Assembly: GCF_000253255.1 (NCBI RefSeq)
Contig: NC_015583.1
Span: 806,001-870,000 of the forward strand
Source of the DNA: Novosphingobium sp. PP1Y
GTDB lineage: Bacteria; Pseudomonadota; Alphaproteobacteria; Sphingomonadales; Sphingomonadaceae
Direction of reading: 5' to 3'
DNA: 64,000 nucleotides
Positions 28,046 through 38,283 of the stretch are shown in pieces. The notes under the pieces were generated by a model. It was not told where the DNA came from and ran no database searches. It saw nothing but the letters and a program-made list of their open reading frames with translations. How positions within the stretch are numbered: the stretch's first letter is position 1; the number at the start of each line of letters is the position of its first letter. The position numbers and the translations under genes were made by a program.

Positions 28046-29365
28046 TCAATCGGCTGAGCCCCGCGTCTCGCGCAGGAACGACAGCGCCGCGAGCGAGACC
28101 AGGCAGGTCGCCCCCAGATAGGCGGCAATCGCATAGCCAGATTGATCGAAATGGAAGAGGCTGGCCGTGATGAAGGGCGTGGGCCCCCCTCCAATCAGCG
28201 AGGCCAGTTGATAGCCAAGGGAAGAACCGCTGTAGCGCAGTTCGCTGCTGAAATTTTCCGTCACTAGCGCCGCTTCGGACCCGTACATCATTGCATGGGG
28301 AACCAGCGACAGGGCGATAACCACGAACACGGCGCTGGGATGGCCGGTGCCAAGGACCGTGAAATAGACAAAACCGAACAGCAATGCAGCCAGGGCCCCG
28401 GCGCGGAAAATACGCTTGCGGCCGACACGATCGGACATCGCGCCGAACACGGGAATCGAAATAGCCTGGAGAATTGCGGCAGTCATGACCGCCACCAGCA
28501 CGAAGGAACGCTCAAACCCCAGAACCTGCGTGCAATACGTGTATACGAACACGGTCATGATCTGGAACATGGACATTTCAGCCATGCGCAGGAAGGAAAC
28601 CGTCAGAATCTTGCGCCAGGTCTTGCGCACCGCCTGCACTACCGGTGCTTTCTCAATTCTCTTTTCTTCCTCCATCTTGCGGAACACCGGCGTCTCGTCG
28701 AGCGCGAAGCGCAGGTACAGACCGATCAGGACCAGTCCGCCACTCAACAGGAATGGCAAGCGCCAGCCCCGGTCGAGAAAGGAATCGCCGCTTTGATAGC
28801 TGGCCAGGGCGAAAACGAGATTTGCCAGAACCAGGCCCAATGGAACGCCAATCTGCGGCCAGCTGGCGGAAAGGCCACGGCTGCGCGGCTTGCTCCATTC
28901 CAGCGAGACAAGGACCGCGCCAGCCCACTCGCCTCCCACTCCCACGCCCTGCACGAAGCGCAGAATGACAAGGATTACCGCGCCCCACGCACCGATCGTT
29001 TCGTGCCCCGGAACAAACGCGACGGAAAAGGTGCCGATCCCCATCAGGATCAGCGTCCCCACCAGAGTTCCCTTACGGCCCAGCCGGTCACCCAGATGGC
29101 CAAAAATTATCGCCCCCGCCGGCCTGGCGAGAAAACCTACCGCAAAGATGCCGTACGAATTTATCAGGGCGGTAAAGGGATCTGATTCGGGAAAGAAGAC
29201 CTTAGGAAAAACAAGTCCTGCAGCAATACTATAGAGAATAAAATCGTACCATTCTATAGCGCTACCAACGACGCTACCGACCGCGGCTCTTCGACTCTGT
29301 CTGGAGTGGTCCTCCTCAGGCAGGACTGCCCCATTCCTTCCTGCCATCGATGCCACTTCTATCAT
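28046..29365 (-). CDS. MHS-family (metabolite:H+ symporter) MFS transporter
   Basis: A 439-residue inner-membrane carrier. The N-terminal signature AAVGSVVGSAIEWYDFILYS, then ARPAGAIIFGHLGDRLGRKG, followed by RFVQGVGVGGEWAGAVLVSL, is diagnostic of the MHS family (ProP, ShiA, KgtP relatives). These carry organic acids such as shikimate, dicarboxylates or aromatic acids. Its position in the beta-oxidation operon suggests uptake of the acid that is then activated by the acyl-CoA synthetase. Confidence 0.87.
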   Translation of the reverse strand: MIEVASMAGRNGAVLPEEDHSRQSRRAAVGSVVGSAIEWYDFILYSIAAGLVFPKVFFPESDPFTALINSYGIFAVGFLARPAGAIIFGHLGDRLGRKGTLVGTLILMGIGTFSVAFVPGHETIGAWGAVILVILRFVQGVGVGGEWAGAVLVSLEWSKPRSRGLSASWPQIGVPLGLVLANLVFALASYQSGDSFLDRGWRLPFLLSGGLVLIGLYLRFALDETPVFRKMEEEKRIEKAPVVQAVRKTWRKILTVSFLRMAEMSMFQIMTVFVYTYCTQVLGFERSFVLVAVMTAAILQAISIPVFGAMSDRVGRKRIFRAGALAALLFGFVYFTVLGTGHPSAVFVVIALSLVPHAMMYGSEAALVTENFSSELRYSGSSLGYQLASLIGGGPTPFITASLFHFDQSGYAIAAYLGATCLVSLAALSFLRETRGSAD

Positions 29366-29523
29366 GAACCACTCTCCACATTATATTATGGAATCTTGCC
29401 GACGGCCGATTTCGCGCAGACCGTTCTATTTCGAGATGCAGCAGCGTGGTTCGACTTTCACGCAATTTATCCTGTCACCAAGGCTGACTTTTTGTAATCC
29501 GATGCGGCCAGAACCGTCGCCCG

Positions 29524-31539
29524 TCATGGCGTCTCGAGAACGTCCCGCAGGTTAGGCGCGACAACAAAGCCATACATCTCCAGCGCGGCGGCGATCTTTT
29601 CGAAACCCTGCTCCCGCGCCCAGAACATCGGCCCGCCGCGCCACGCTGGCCAGCCGTAGCCGTACACCCATGCCACATCGATATCCGACGCACGCTGCGC
29701 CTTGCCTTCCAGTAGGAGCAAGGCGCCCTCGTTCACCATGGGAAACAGCGTCCGCGCGAGGATTTCGTCATCGCTGATCGCGCGTTCGGAAGATTTGCGC
29801 TTCTTGCGGAATTCCTGCAGGATTTCTGCCACGCGCGGCGAGGGGTGCGGCTTGCGGCGCTCGTCATAGTCATAGAAACCCGCGCCGGTCTTCTGGCCCC
29901 AGCGTCCCTCCGCGCAAAGTGCCTCACGGATGGTTTCGACCCGCGCGGGATCGCGGTGCCAGCCGATATCCACTCCCGCGAGGTCCGTCATTTGAAAGGG
30001 GCCCATCGGCATTCCGAAATTCCGGTGAACGCAGTCAATCTGCTCGGGCGTGGCACCTTCAAGCAGCAGGTTCATGGCCTCGTTTTGCCTGCAGCGCAGC
30101 AGGCGGTTGCCGATGAAGCCTGGAGTCACTCCAGCCACCACGGCGACCTTGCCGATGCGCCGTGCCAACGCCATGGCGGTGACAAGCACATCTGGCGCCG
30201 TGCAATTGCCGCGAACCACTTCGAGCAGTTTCATTATATGCGCGGGAGAGAAGAAATGCAGGCCAACCACGTCGCTGGGCCGGGATGTGGTAGCGGCTAT
30301 CTCATCCAGATCGAGATAGGAGGTATTGGAAGCCAGGATCGCCCCCTCCCGCGCCACGTGATCTAGCCGGGCGAAAATGTCCTTCTTGATGTTCATGTTC
30401 TCGAACACGGCCTCGATCACCAGGTCGCATGCGCCGAGTGCATCGAAATCTAACTTCACGTCGAGCAGTGCTAGAGCCTGTTCGGCCTGCCGCGCGGTCA
30501 TTCGCCCCTTTGCCACATTACTACTGAAGGTATTCGCAATCTGTTCCTGCCCCCGCTTCAACGCATCGGCGGAAGTTTCGAGCAGCGTCACAGCGAGCCC
30601 TGCCGAAAGGAAATTGATAGCGATGCCGCTGCCCATCGTGCCGGCACCGATGATGCCGACCCTTTCGACAGAGCGTGCAGCGATATCCGATCCGATACCG
30701 TCGATCCGCGCAGCCTGCCGTTCGGCAAAGAAGACATGGCGCTGGGCAGCCGATCGTGGATCGGCCATCAAGCGCATGAACGTGGCGCGTTCGAATGCAA
30801 GGCCTTCCGCGAAAGGTAGCTCGGCCGCCTTTTCGATACAGGTGATCGCCATCGTGGATGCATGAAGGCCGGCAATGCGGCGGGCGTGGGTGTGGCGGAA
30901 TTGCGCGATGGCTTCGGGATCCGGCACGACCCTTTGTTCCGAGACGCGAGGCAAGGGGCGCTGGCGCGCCACGGTCCGCGCAAGACCTAGGGCATGTTCC
31001 ACTAGCGCGCCATCAGCTGTCACCGCATCGACCAGCCCGATGTCCTTTGCCCGCGCAGCTGACATGGGCTCACCCAGAGCAGCCATCTCCAGCGCCATCG
31101 CGATGCCGACTAGACGCGGCAGGCGTTGGGTTCCGCCAGCTCCGGGCACAAGCCCCAGTCTTACTTCCGGAAGGCCGATCTTCGCCGATCTCGTGGCGAC
31201 ACGATAATGACAGGCGAGCGCCAGTTCGCAGCCGCCGCCCAGCGCCGTACCGTGAATCGCGGCGATCACGGGTTTGTGGGCATTATCGATGCAGACCACC
31301 AGATCGGACAGCGACGGCGTCTTCATGGGTTTGCCGAACTCTGCAATGTCCGCGCCCGCGAAGAACGTGCGCCCCGCGCAGGCGAAGATAATCGCCTCCA
31401 CCCCCGGATCATCAAGTCCAAGCGTTAGACCTTCAAGCAGGCCTGCCCGTACTCCGGCGCCCAGGGCATTGACGGGGGGGCTGTCGCAGCTGACGATGAG
31501 GACACCGTTATGGGTGGAAACGGTGACGGGACTGGTCAT
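29524..31539 (-). CDS. Bifunctional enoyl-CoA hydratase/3-hydroxyacyl-CoA dehydrogenase
   Basis: About 671 residues with two fused activities. The N-terminal crotonase domain has [12 protein letters not shown] and [20 protein letters not shown], with [20 protein letters not shown]. The dehydrogenase part has the NAD motif [20 protein letters not shown] near residue 295 and the catalytic His region [17 protein letters not shown]. It hydrates an enoyl-CoA and oxidises the 3-hydroxyacyl-CoA. The frame extends to a TTG at 31554, but the ATG at 31539 follows GAAGGAAACCC and fits better. It is 31 bases after the thiolase stop. Confidence 0.88.
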   Translation of the reverse strand: MTSPVTVSTHNGVLIVSCDSPPVNALGAGVRAGLLEGLTLGLDDPGVEAIIFACAGRTFFAGADIAEFGKPMKTPSLSDLVVCIDNAHKPVIAAIHGTALGGGCELALACHYRVATRSAKIGLPEVRLGLVPGAGGTQRLPRLVGIAMALEMAALGEPMSAARAKDIGLVDAVTADGALVEHALGLARTVARQRPLPRVSEQRVVPDPEAIAQFRHTHARRIAGLHASTMAITCIEKAAELPFAEGLAFERATFMRLMADPRSAAQRHVFFAERQAARIDGIGSDIAARSVERVGIIGAGTMGSGIAINFLSAGLAVTLLETSADALKRGQEQIANTFSSNVAKGRMTARQAEQALALLDVKLDFDALGACDLVIEAVFENMNIKKDIFARLDHVAREGAILASNTSYLDLDEIAATTSRPSDVVGLHFFSPAHIMKLLEVVRGNCTAPDVLVTAMALARRIGKVAVVAGVTPGFIGNRLLRCRQNEAMNLLLEGATPEQIDCVHRNFGMPMGPFQMTDLAGVDIGWHRDPARVETIREALCAEGRWGQKTGAGFYDYDERRKPHPSPRVAEILQEFRKKRKSSERAISDDEILARTLFPMVNEGALLLLEGKAQRASDIDVAWVYGYGWPAWRGGPMFWAREQGFEKIAAALEMYGFVVAPNLRDVLETP

Positions 31540-31570
31540 GGGTTTCCTTCGCAAGAGGTCGGGGTGGTCA

Positions 31571-32779
31571 TCAGGTGCGTTCCACGGCCAGCGCGAGACC
31601 CTGCCCGACGCCGACGCACAGAGTAGCCAGGCCTAGGCGGCCGCCGGTACGTTCCAACTGACCGAGCAGAGCCATAACAATGCGCGCGCCGCTCATGCCC
31701 AGCGGATGCCCCAAAGCGATCGCGCCGCCATTGGCGTTCACATGCGGCGCATCGTCGGGCAAGCCAAGCTGACGCAAGACCGCCAGTGCCTGGCTAGCAA
31801 AGGCCTCATTCAGCTCGATCGCGTCGAAATCCTCGATCCGCAGACCCAATCGCTCCAGCAGTCGGCGCGTGGCCGGCACCGGGCCGATCCCCATTATACG
31901 CGGTTCAACCCCTGCCGACGCCATGCCAAGAATTCTGGCGCGCGGCACCAGCCCGTGGGCTCGCGCACTCTCTTCACTTGCCAAGATGATGGCGGCGGCA
32001 CCGTCATTGATACCGGAGGCATTGCCGGCTGTAATCGTTCCTTCCGGTCCCAAGAGCGGTTTGAGCCCGGCGAGCGTTTCAAGCGTGGATCCGGGGCGCG
32101 GCCCCTCGTCAGTGGCAATCTCCACCTTTTCGCCGTGCTTTCCTGCCGACGCCAGGACAGGGGTTATTTCCTGCTCCAGAATTCCGGCTTCGCGGGCCGC
32201 AACCGCCCTTTGCTGGCTGCGCAAGGCGAAGCTGTCCTGATCGGCGCGCGAAATGGCGAACTCGCTGGCGACAGTCTCGGCCGTGCGCGGCATCGTGTCC
32301 GTCCCGTAAAGCGCATTAAGCGCCGGATTGACGAAGCGCCAGCCCATGGTCGTATCTTCGATTTTCTGTGCGCGGTCGAACGCGCCGAGTGCCTTGCCCA
32401 TCACGAGCGGCGCCCGCGACATACTTTCGACGCCCCCGGCAATTGCTAACGCAATGTCGCCCACGCGGATGGCCCTGGCCGCTGCGCCCACCGCCTCCAG
32501 GCCCGACGCACACAGGCGGTTGACCGTAACGCCGGGAACGGAGGCAGGCAGGCCGGCCAACAGCAAGCTCATGCGGGCGACGTTGCGATTATCCTCGCCA
32601 GCCTGATTGGCGCACCCATAAAACACGTCATCGATCCGCGCCGGATCAATGGAAGGATTACGGGCCATCAGCGCCTTCAGCGGAACCGCGCCAAGATCAT
32701 CTGCCCGCACCGTGGCAAGCCCGCCGCCATAGCGCCCGATAGGCGTCCGCACAGCATCACAAAGAAAGGCTTCCGCCAT
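31571..32779 (-). CDS. Thiolase (3-oxoacyl-CoA/acetyl-CoA C-acyltransferase)
   Basis: A 402-residue thiolase with all catalytic elements: nucleophilic Cys in [12 protein letters not shown] near residue 90, NEAF near 328, His in [17 protein letters not shown] and the C-terminal Cys in [11 protein letters not shown]. Length and pattern resemble PcaF-type 3-oxoadipyl-CoA thiolases, but the operon content points to thiolytic shortening of an aryl- or alkyl-propanoyl chain. It sits between the esterase and the FadJ-type gene. Confidence 0.9.
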   Translation of the reverse strand: MAEAFLCDAVRTPIGRYGGGLATVRADDLGAVPLKALMARNPSIDPARIDDVFYGCANQAGEDNRNVARMSLLLAGLPASVPGVTVNRLCASGLEAVGAAARAIRVGDIALAIAGGVESMSRAPLVMGKALGAFDRAQKIEDTTMGWRFVNPALNALYGTDTMPRTAETVASEFAISRADQDSFALRSQQRAVAAREAGILEQEITPVLASAGKHGEKVEIATDEGPRPGSTLETLAGLKPLLGPEGTITAGNASGINDGAAAIILASEESARAHGLVPRARILGMASAGVEPRIMGIGPVPATRRLLERLGLRIEDFDAIELNEAFASQALAVLRQLGLPDDAPHVNANGGAIALGHPLGMSGARIVMALLGQLERTGGRLGLATLCVGVGQGLALAVERT

Positions 32780-32854
32780 GTCAATTCCTCTCCTGTCGCA
32801 CCATTTCCAATGGGCGAATAATCACTTCCCGAAGGTCACATCGCCGCTCGTGGC

Positions 32855-34000
32855 TCAATGCGCCGTCTTGTTCAGCCACCCGACAAGCTGGTCCGCGATG
32901 GCATCGCTGTTGCGCTCGAGCATCATCATGTGTCCGTTCCCCCGGATGCCCTTGTCTTCCAATCGCATGAAGGTAACGGGCACGCCCGCCTGCTTCAGAA
33001 AGCGCGCAGTGCAGTGGTCATAGGGGGCATGATAGGATGCCTCGCCTACCACTATCAGCACCGGCACCTTTGCAAGGTGTGGAAGCGTGCGAGGGGTATC
33101 CTTCTGCAACCAACAGGGCAGGAGGTCGGGCCCGTCCGCCTTTTTCTCCCGCTCGATCCGGATCTCATCCGGCGAAGCGACCGGCGGATCGAAGGTCATA
33201 TGATCATAGGTCACGCCCCATGGCCGCGCCCTTGTTGCCGGCTCCTTGCCGTCGGCCCCGTCCGGATTGAAGAAGGGCGGCCCATTGGGCTCTATGGCTA
33301 TCACGGCCTTTACCAGTTCCGGCGCATCGTCGGCGGCTTCCCAGCCGAAAGTACCGGCGCGGGAATGGGTCAGCACCACGGCCGGGCCAATTTTATGCAA
33401 TAGGTCATTCACGGCCGACCGCACAATGGCGTCGATCTTGTCTGCCGGCCCTTGCACCGACGGCTGCTGGGAAGCCCGAAACTGCTCGAACACCGGATCG
33501 CCTGCCCGTCCCGTCCCGGGCCACTGCGTGTGCAGCTTTGTCTGGGGGGCCGATGTTGCGGGATCCGGCGCGGTGAACAGCCGTTCCAGCTGCGCTGCCG
33601 TCATCACCGAAGCAGGACCATCTGTCTCGGGATGATAGGGCGAACGTCCCCGCATGGGTTGATCCACGATATAAACGGCATAGCCCGCGCGCAAGAACCG
33701 TTCAGCCCAGCCCGACCGCCCATCGGGCGTGGAGAGAAAGCCCGCCCCGCTTTGGTAATTACCATGGACAAGCACGATCGGCGTTTTCCTGGTACGCCGC
33801 GCGGGGATCATGTATTCGACGAACATCGACTGAATGCGCACGATCGAACTATCACGTTCCACATCGCGCCCACCTACATAGAAATTCCCGCGCTCGGCCA
33901 CGAGCGTAGACGTCCCCTTTGCTTCGGCGGGAACCGGGGCAGCGAGCAGAAGCGCACTGGCGAGCGCGGCACCAATGAGGCGCGGCATGAATACTGTCAT
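32855..34000 (-). CDS. Secreted alpha/beta hydrolase (esterase)
   Basis: A 381-residue alpha/beta hydrolase with an N-terminal signal peptide (LIGAALASALLLAAPVPAEA). The oxyanion region is PIVLVHGNYQSGAGF; the nucleophile motif is LTHSRAGTFG, an HSRAG variant of GxSxG, and the likely catalytic His is in IRGNGHMMMLER. It is predicted to act outside the cytoplasm on an ester. The ATG at 34000 overlaps the GH3 stop by four bases, so a periplasmic glycosidase and esterase are translated together. Feruloyl- or acyl-glycoside esters are plausible substrates (inference). Confidence 0.8.
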   Translation of the reverse strand: MTVFMPRLIGAALASALLLAAPVPAEAKGTSTLVAERGNFYVGGRDVERDSSIVRIQSMFVEYMIPARRTRKTPIVLVHGNYQSGAGFLSTPDGRSGWAERFLRAGYAVYIVDQPMRGRSPYHPETDGPASVMTAAQLERLFTAPDPATSAPQTKLHTQWPGTGRAGDPVFEQFRASQQPSVQGPADKIDAIVRSAVNDLLHKIGPAVVLTHSRAGTFGWEAADDAPELVKAVIAIEPNGPPFFNPDGADGKEPATRARPWGVTYDHMTFDPPVASPDEIRIEREKKADGPDLLPCWLQKDTPRTLPHLAKVPVLIVVGEASYHAPYDHCTARFLKQAGVPVTFMRLEDKGIRGNGHMMMLERNSDAIADQLVGWLNKTAH

Positions 34001-36039
34001 GGCGTAACCTTTTCATTGTTAGCCGTGCCGGTCAGGGAAAGACCGAAACCGATCGGAAATAGCGGCATGGCACTGTCATGGGGCAGATCGCCCCGCTGGT
34101 TCTCTACCGCCGCTTCGGAGGACGGAAGTTCAAAGGGTAGATGGCCCTCCGGCATGACCTTACCGGAAAGCCCGTCAAGCAGAGCTTCGTCACTGGCGCC
34201 GAAATCGACGACAAGACCGGATACATGCGGAACGAGCTGCGACAGTATCGCCGGTCGGTCCAGATAGACGACCGCGATGACCGGGATTTTTTCTGCGGCC
34301 TCACGCAGGCGGGCATAAACAGGATCATTTCCCTGAAACGCCAGGCTGCCTTCATGCTGACGCGAACCGTAATAGTATTGGGGATGCTCGCCCTTCCAGG
34401 GTGCAGCAAGCCTGACAATGCCGAAGTCAGCCTCTTCCGGTCGTTCAACGGGAACCAGGCCATGCGCCCTCGCAACGTCCGCTGCCAGTCCCAGTGACCA
34501 CACCTTGCGCCCACGCGGCAAAGGCATGTTGGCTGGATCCCGTTTCAAAATGGTAAGCGCGCGCGCCTGCGCTCTCAGGCCTTCGGAACGGAATTGCGAT
34601 GCGTCTGACAGGCGATCGGCTTCATTCGGATCGACATAGGGATTTTCGAACAAGCCCGTCCGAAACTTCAGCGCCATAATTCGCTCGACGGACCTGTCGA
34701 TCCGGGCCTCGCTTATGAAGTGTTGCAATACAGCCGATACCAGGGGGCCGCTGTCAGAAACGCCGCCGAACTGGTCCACCCCTGCCGCCACGGCCCGAGC
34801 AAAGCGCTCTTCCGCACGCGCATCCTCCTGGCCCCAGGCGGTAGAGAAACCTTCGCGTGTCGGCATGACACCGGCGGGAAAGCCGTTACGGCACAGGTCT
34901 CCGCAATCGCGGGTAATGCCCCAATCTGAAAGCACTATGCCCCGAAAGCCGTAACGCTTGCGTAGCAGGTCGGTGATGAGATGCCGGTTGAATGCAGCAC
35001 CCACGGGCGGGAAGCGCGAATTACTCTCGTTCCCGACGCGCACAATCGAATAGGCGGGCATGACGCCGCTGACCCCTGCGGCAAAGGCGCCCTTGAAAGC
35101 ATCGGCGTGAATTTTCAGGCTTTGGCGGTCCAGCGTCGCGAAGCGGCCGTAATGGCTGTGCCCGTCATAGCCCTTGTCGGATGCGCCGTAGCCCACCCAA
35201 TGCTTGACCACCGCAGGTATTCCGCCCGAAGCCAGCCCGCGCGGACCGCCCTGAAAACCACGGACATAGGCCGCTACCATGGCGCGCACCCGCACAGGGT
35301 CCTCGCCAAAGGTTCCGTTGATGCGCGGCCATCGCGGTTCGGTCGCCAGATCAGCCTGCGGCGCAAGAACCATGTTGAAGCCTGCCGCGCGATACTCACG
35401 TCGCGCGATCGACGCGAAATGCTCCACCAAGGCGGGATCGCCGATAGCGGCAAAGCCGGTGGTTTCGGGCCATTTCGACATGGAAACGGCGGCAACGCTT
35501 GCCCCGTCTGTAACCTGAAAATGGCTACGCGGATCGGTGCTAATGGTCAGCGGAATGGCGATGCGTGCGCTTTCCGCCACCGCCTGTGCGGCATTGGCCT
35601 GCTGCGCAAGTATGCGCCCGTCAGCAGCCAGCCGCCCAATAAAGCTGGACATCTTGTCTTGGAGCACCAGCGTGCGCAGGGCCTCCATATCGTAGATATT
35701 ATCCTTCACCGGCAGTGCATCATGCATCATCGCACCTGCCTTCTCGGAAAGGGTCATGCGACGGACCAAATCGTGCGCGCGACGCTCCGGCGGAATGCGC
35801 CAATCCTCGAAAGGTGATAGATGACCGTCCCGGTCCAGATCGCGGAACCGCAATCCGTCAATCTTGAGTACCGGTACGCCACCACCCGCGATCTCTGGCT
35901 GCGACCGACGATCTGCGCCGGAGGCAGGCCCTACCATCAACATGGTTACCAGTAGGGGTGCCGTAATTCGGAGCACCGTTGCGCGATTAAACGGGACATA
36001 GACCGATCGACAAGCCATATCAGTCGTTTGAATCTCCAT
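33997..36039 (-). CDS. Glycoside hydrolase family 3 enzyme, exported
   Basis: About 680 residues. A signal peptide (ITAPLLVTMLMVGPASG) is followed by the GH3 barrel with KHWVGYGASDKGYDGHSHYG and the nucleophile Asp in GIVLSDWGITRD, and a second domain ending with FPIGFGLSLTG. It lacks the C-terminal fibronectin III domain of the enzyme at 2523-4682. The frame opens at a TTG at 36066; the ATGs at 36039 or 36018 are likelier, and the start is not certain. It is the first gene of the seven-gene beta-oxidation operon, divergent from a LysR gene. Confidence 0.85.
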   Translation of the reverse strand: MEIQTTDMACRSVYVPFNRATVLRITAPLLVTMLMVGPASGADRRSQPEIAGGGVPVLKIDGLRFRDLDRDGHLSPFEDWRIPPERRAHDLVRRMTLSEKAGAMMHDALPVKDNIYDMEALRTLVLQDKMSSFIGRLAADGRILAQQANAAQAVAESARIAIPLTISTDPRSHFQVTDGASVAAVSMSKWPETTGFAAIGDPALVEHFASIARREYRAAGFNMVLAPQADLATEPRWPRINGTFGEDPVRVRAMVAAYVRGFQGGPRGLASGGIPAVVKHWVGYGASDKGYDGHSHYGRFATLDRQSLKIHADAFKGAFAAGVSGVMPAYSIVRVGNESNSRFPPVGAAFNRHLITDLLRKRYGFRGIVLSDWGITRDCGDLCRNGFPAGVMPTREGFSTAWGQEDARAEERFARAVAAGVDQFGGVSDSGPLVSAVLQHFISEARIDRSVERIMALKFRTGLFENPYVDPNEADRLSDASQFRSEGLRAQARALTILKRDPANMPLPRGRKVWSLGLAADVARAHGLVPVERPEEADFGIVRLAAPWKGEHPQYYYGSRQHEGSLAFQGNDPVYARLREAAEKIPVIAVVYLDRPAILSQLVPHVSGLVVDFGASDEALLDGLSGKVMPEGHLPFELPSSEAAVENQRGDLPHDSAMPLFPIGFGLSLTGTANNEKVTP

Positions 36040-36222
36040 CGCAAATGGTTCGGCAAAGGTACGCAACCGCTCCTATCGGAAGGAGAAGGTGACGCTGTGA
36101 TCATATCGTACCGGCCTCAGAGCTCACTCGATAATTTGCTCGAGATGTTTGACTTTTTGTAATGCATAACTAGTCTCGAAGAGACGCTACGCTACCCTTC
36201 ACCTCAAGTTGGAGATTTGTAC
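36040..36222. promoter_or_regulatory. Divergent promoter region between GH3 operon and LysR gene
   Basis: About 180 bases between divergent starts. It includes an AT-rich stretch at 36120-36175 (TTTGACTTTTTGTAATGCAT). The tract CTTTTTGTAAT also occurs at 29489-29499 upstream of the MHS gene, hinting at a shared regulatory element. No operator was assigned. Confidence 0.35.
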
Positions 36223-37119
36223 TTGCGCCGACTTCCTCCACTCAACCCTCTGAAGGCGTTCGAAGCAGCGGGGCGGCATCTCAGCCTCTCTGCGGCCGCA
36301 AGCGAGTTGCACGTGACACCAGCGGCAGTGAGCCGTCAGGTTAAGCTGTTGGAGAATACGACCGGCGTAATCCTGTTCGAGCGTCATCATCGTGCAATCA
36401 AGTTGACCCCGATGGGAGAACGTTATTTAAAGGACATTACTCCTGCGTTTGATCTGATCGACAAGGCAACCGCAGGGCTACGCGCAAAGCGGCCGCGCGA
36501 AATGCTGAATATCCAAGCTTATACGACCATGGCACTGCGTTGGCTGATTCCGCGCATGCCCAGTTTCCGCAAGCTCTATCCCGGGTTGGACGTGCAGATC
36601 ACGGCATCGGTTAAGCCGGTCTCGTTCGATATTGAGTCCATCGACGCCGCTGTAAGAGTAGGTAAGGGCGACTGGCCGGAACTGAAGGCCACCCGATTGC
36701 TCGGGGTAAGACTTACGCCTGTCTGCGCGCCGGCCCTACTCGAACGACTGGGAGGCAGCTCGTTCGAGGAAGCGTTGCGCCGGGGCGTTCTGCTTCACTC
36801 ACTTGCTCGAAAAAGGGACTGGTCATTTTGGCTTGAAGCCGCCGGCTGCGAGGTCTCAGATGGCAGTCAGGAACTACGTTTTGAAAATTCAAGCATGGCT
36901 TATCAGGCCGCAATAGAAGGCATTGGCTTCGCCATGGCGCAAACTGATTTTGTCGAAGCTGACATCGAACAGGGGCGCTTGGTCGCGCCATCAAATGTCA
37001 TCGCGGAAACCGATGAGGCCTATTATTTCGTAGTACCCGCAACGCGAACGGAAGAACGCAAAGTAAGGCTGTTTCGCGAGTGGCTGAGCGCCACGTGCGC
37101 CCAGTCAGAAACTATCTAA
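36223..37119 (+). CDS. LysR-family regulator, GcvA-like
   Basis: About 298 residues starting RRLPPLNPLKAFEAAGRHLS. The helix-turn-helix is LSLSAAASELHVTPAAVSRQ with the following VKLLENTTGVILFERHHR. The C-terminal effector domain matches GcvA-type regulators. A TTG at 36223 stands eight bases after GGAG and gives the normal GcvA-like N-terminus; the TTG at 36217 is too close to the ribosome-binding site. Divergent orientation suggests it regulates the GH3-to-acyl-CoA-synthetase operon. Confidence 0.85.
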   Translation: MRRLPPLNPLKAFEAAGRHLSLSAAASELHVTPAAVSRQVKLLENTTGVILFERHHRAIKLTPMGERYLKDITPAFDLIDKATAGLRAKRPREMLNIQAYTTMALRWLIPRMPSFRKLYPGLDVQITASVKPVSFDIESIDAAVRVGKGDWPELKATRLLGVRLTPVCAPALLERLGGSSFEEALRRGVLLHSLARKRDWSFWLEAAGCEVSDGSQELRFENSSMAYQAAIEGIGFAMAQTDFVEADIEQGRLVAPSNVIAETDEAYYFVVPATRTEERKVRLFREWLSATCAQSETI

Positions 37120-37230
37120 GCGACGCCAAGCAGTACAAAAGAGCAAGGCAAATCACCACAATTGTAAAGTGACCTGCCTGCCATTTTTTTCCTATCAAAC
37201 CATCAGTACCAAGCCTCCGGAGGCATCAAG

Positions 37231-37644
37231 ATGATGATAGACAAGTCGAAAATGTTCCTGCTTGCCCTTGGTGGGTTGAGCGCTAGTTCTTGTCTTTCCG
37301 CGGAAACGCTTGTGCCGCCGAAAGAACGTACGGGATTGTCCAACTCGGTAATTGCCGCCGTGGACTTGCCCAAGGATTTCGACATGTCCAAAGACCGTGA
37401 ATTACGGATGCGCAAGATTACGCTTGCCCCCGGAGGCGGCCTACCAATGCATGGTCACCTGGAGCGACCTTCGGTTGCCTATATCCTTTCCGGTGCACTG
37501 ATCGAATTTCGCGACGATGGAAGCGAACCTCGCACTTTGACTGCAGGACAGGCGTATCGTGCGTTCGAAAGCGGCCATGCTTTGTTGAATACCGGGAGCG
37601 AACCGGCTGTCTTCATTGAGGTAGATCTGCCTACTGTACGATAG
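37231..37644 (+). CDS. Cupin-domain protein with N-terminal signal-like segment
   Basis: A 137-residue protein with a short hydrophobic N-terminus (KMFLLALGGLSASSCLSAET) that may be a signal or lipoprotein-like peptide. A single cupin barrel follows, with LAPGGGLPMHGHLERPSVAY as motif 1 and GHALLNTGSEPAVF as motif 2. The His pattern is only partly conserved, so metal binding and enzymatic activity are uncertain. It has a good CGGAGG ribosome-binding site. It follows the LysR gene by 111 bases on the same strand. Confidence 0.75.
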   Translation: MMIDKSKMFLLALGGLSASSCLSAETLVPPKERTGLSNSVIAAVDLPKDFDMSKDRELRMRKITLAPGGGLPMHGHLERPSVAYILSGALIEFRDDGSEPRTLTAGQAYRAFESGHALLNTGSEPAVFIEVDLPTVR

Positions 37645-37730
37645 TGACGCGGCGCATTTCATTCTGCGTGGGGGGCACCCGCGATGTGATTGTGATGGCA
37701 TTGTTGATTTCGGGCTCAGATGCGGTCTTC

Positions 37731-38264
37731 GGCTCTGTTGCAAAAATTCTGAAGTATGAGAATGGCGTGCCGGAGATGGAACGGAAGGACTGATGCCGGA
37801 TTCAAGTGGCGGCACTTTGAGGGCGAGGTGATCCTATAGGCGGTTCGTTGATATTGTCGCTATCCGGTCAGCTACCGCGATCTTGAGGAAATACTGGCGG
37901 AACGCGGCGTTGAGGTCGATCATACGACGATCTATCGCTGGGTTCAGCGCTATGCGCCAGAAATGGAAAAGCGTCTGTGCTGGCTCTGACGGCGCGGCTT
38001 CGATCCGAGTTGGCGCCTGGATGAAACCTACATCAAGGTTTGGGGCGAGTGGATCTACCTGTACGGGGCGGTCGACAAGCGGGGCGACACGATCGATTTC
38101 TACCTTTCGCCGACGCGCAGTGCCAAAGCTGCGAACGCTTTCTGGGCAAGGCCCTGCGCCCTGGCCGAAACCATGGAACTGCTCAACCAGCACTTCGTTG
38201 CAGCCGGTTGATCGCCGAGAGGCAGAAACCTCCTTCGGCTGCAGTCAATCTTCGCAACAGAGCC
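37731..38264 (+). mobile_element. Internally deleted IS6-family element with both terminal repeats
   Basis: A 534-bp remnant bounded by matching ends: GGCTCTGTTGCAAAAAT on the left and, as reverse complement, GGCTCTGTTGCGAAGAT on the right. These are the terminal repeats typical of IS6-family elements (IS6100/IS26 type), which are normally about 0.8 kb. The middle holds a decayed transposase lacking its C-terminal third. No 8-bp target duplication is visible, consistent with age or adjacent deletion. Confidence 0.75.
37801..38211 (+). pseudogene. Decayed IS6-family transposase fragment
   Basis: One frame reads FKWRHFEGEVIL*AVR*YCR and then YPVSYRDLEEILAERGVEVD, HTTIYRWVQRYAPEMEKRL, DETYIKVWGEWIYLYGAVDK, which is a clear IS6 transposase. 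Three stops interrupt it at positions where Gln or Trp is normally found (37837, 37849 and after EKRLCWL), each one transition from the expected codon. Past RSAKAANAF the frame shifts and the last DDE residue is absent. It cannot make an active enzyme. Confidence 0.8.
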
Positions 38265-38283
38265 GTGCCGCTGAAGGACATGG

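Noticed and set aside
37672..38283. Possible CRISPR-like or tandem repeat array
   Set aside because: The repeated look comes from the two inverted ends of the IS6 remnant. I found no regularly spaced repeats anywhere in the window.
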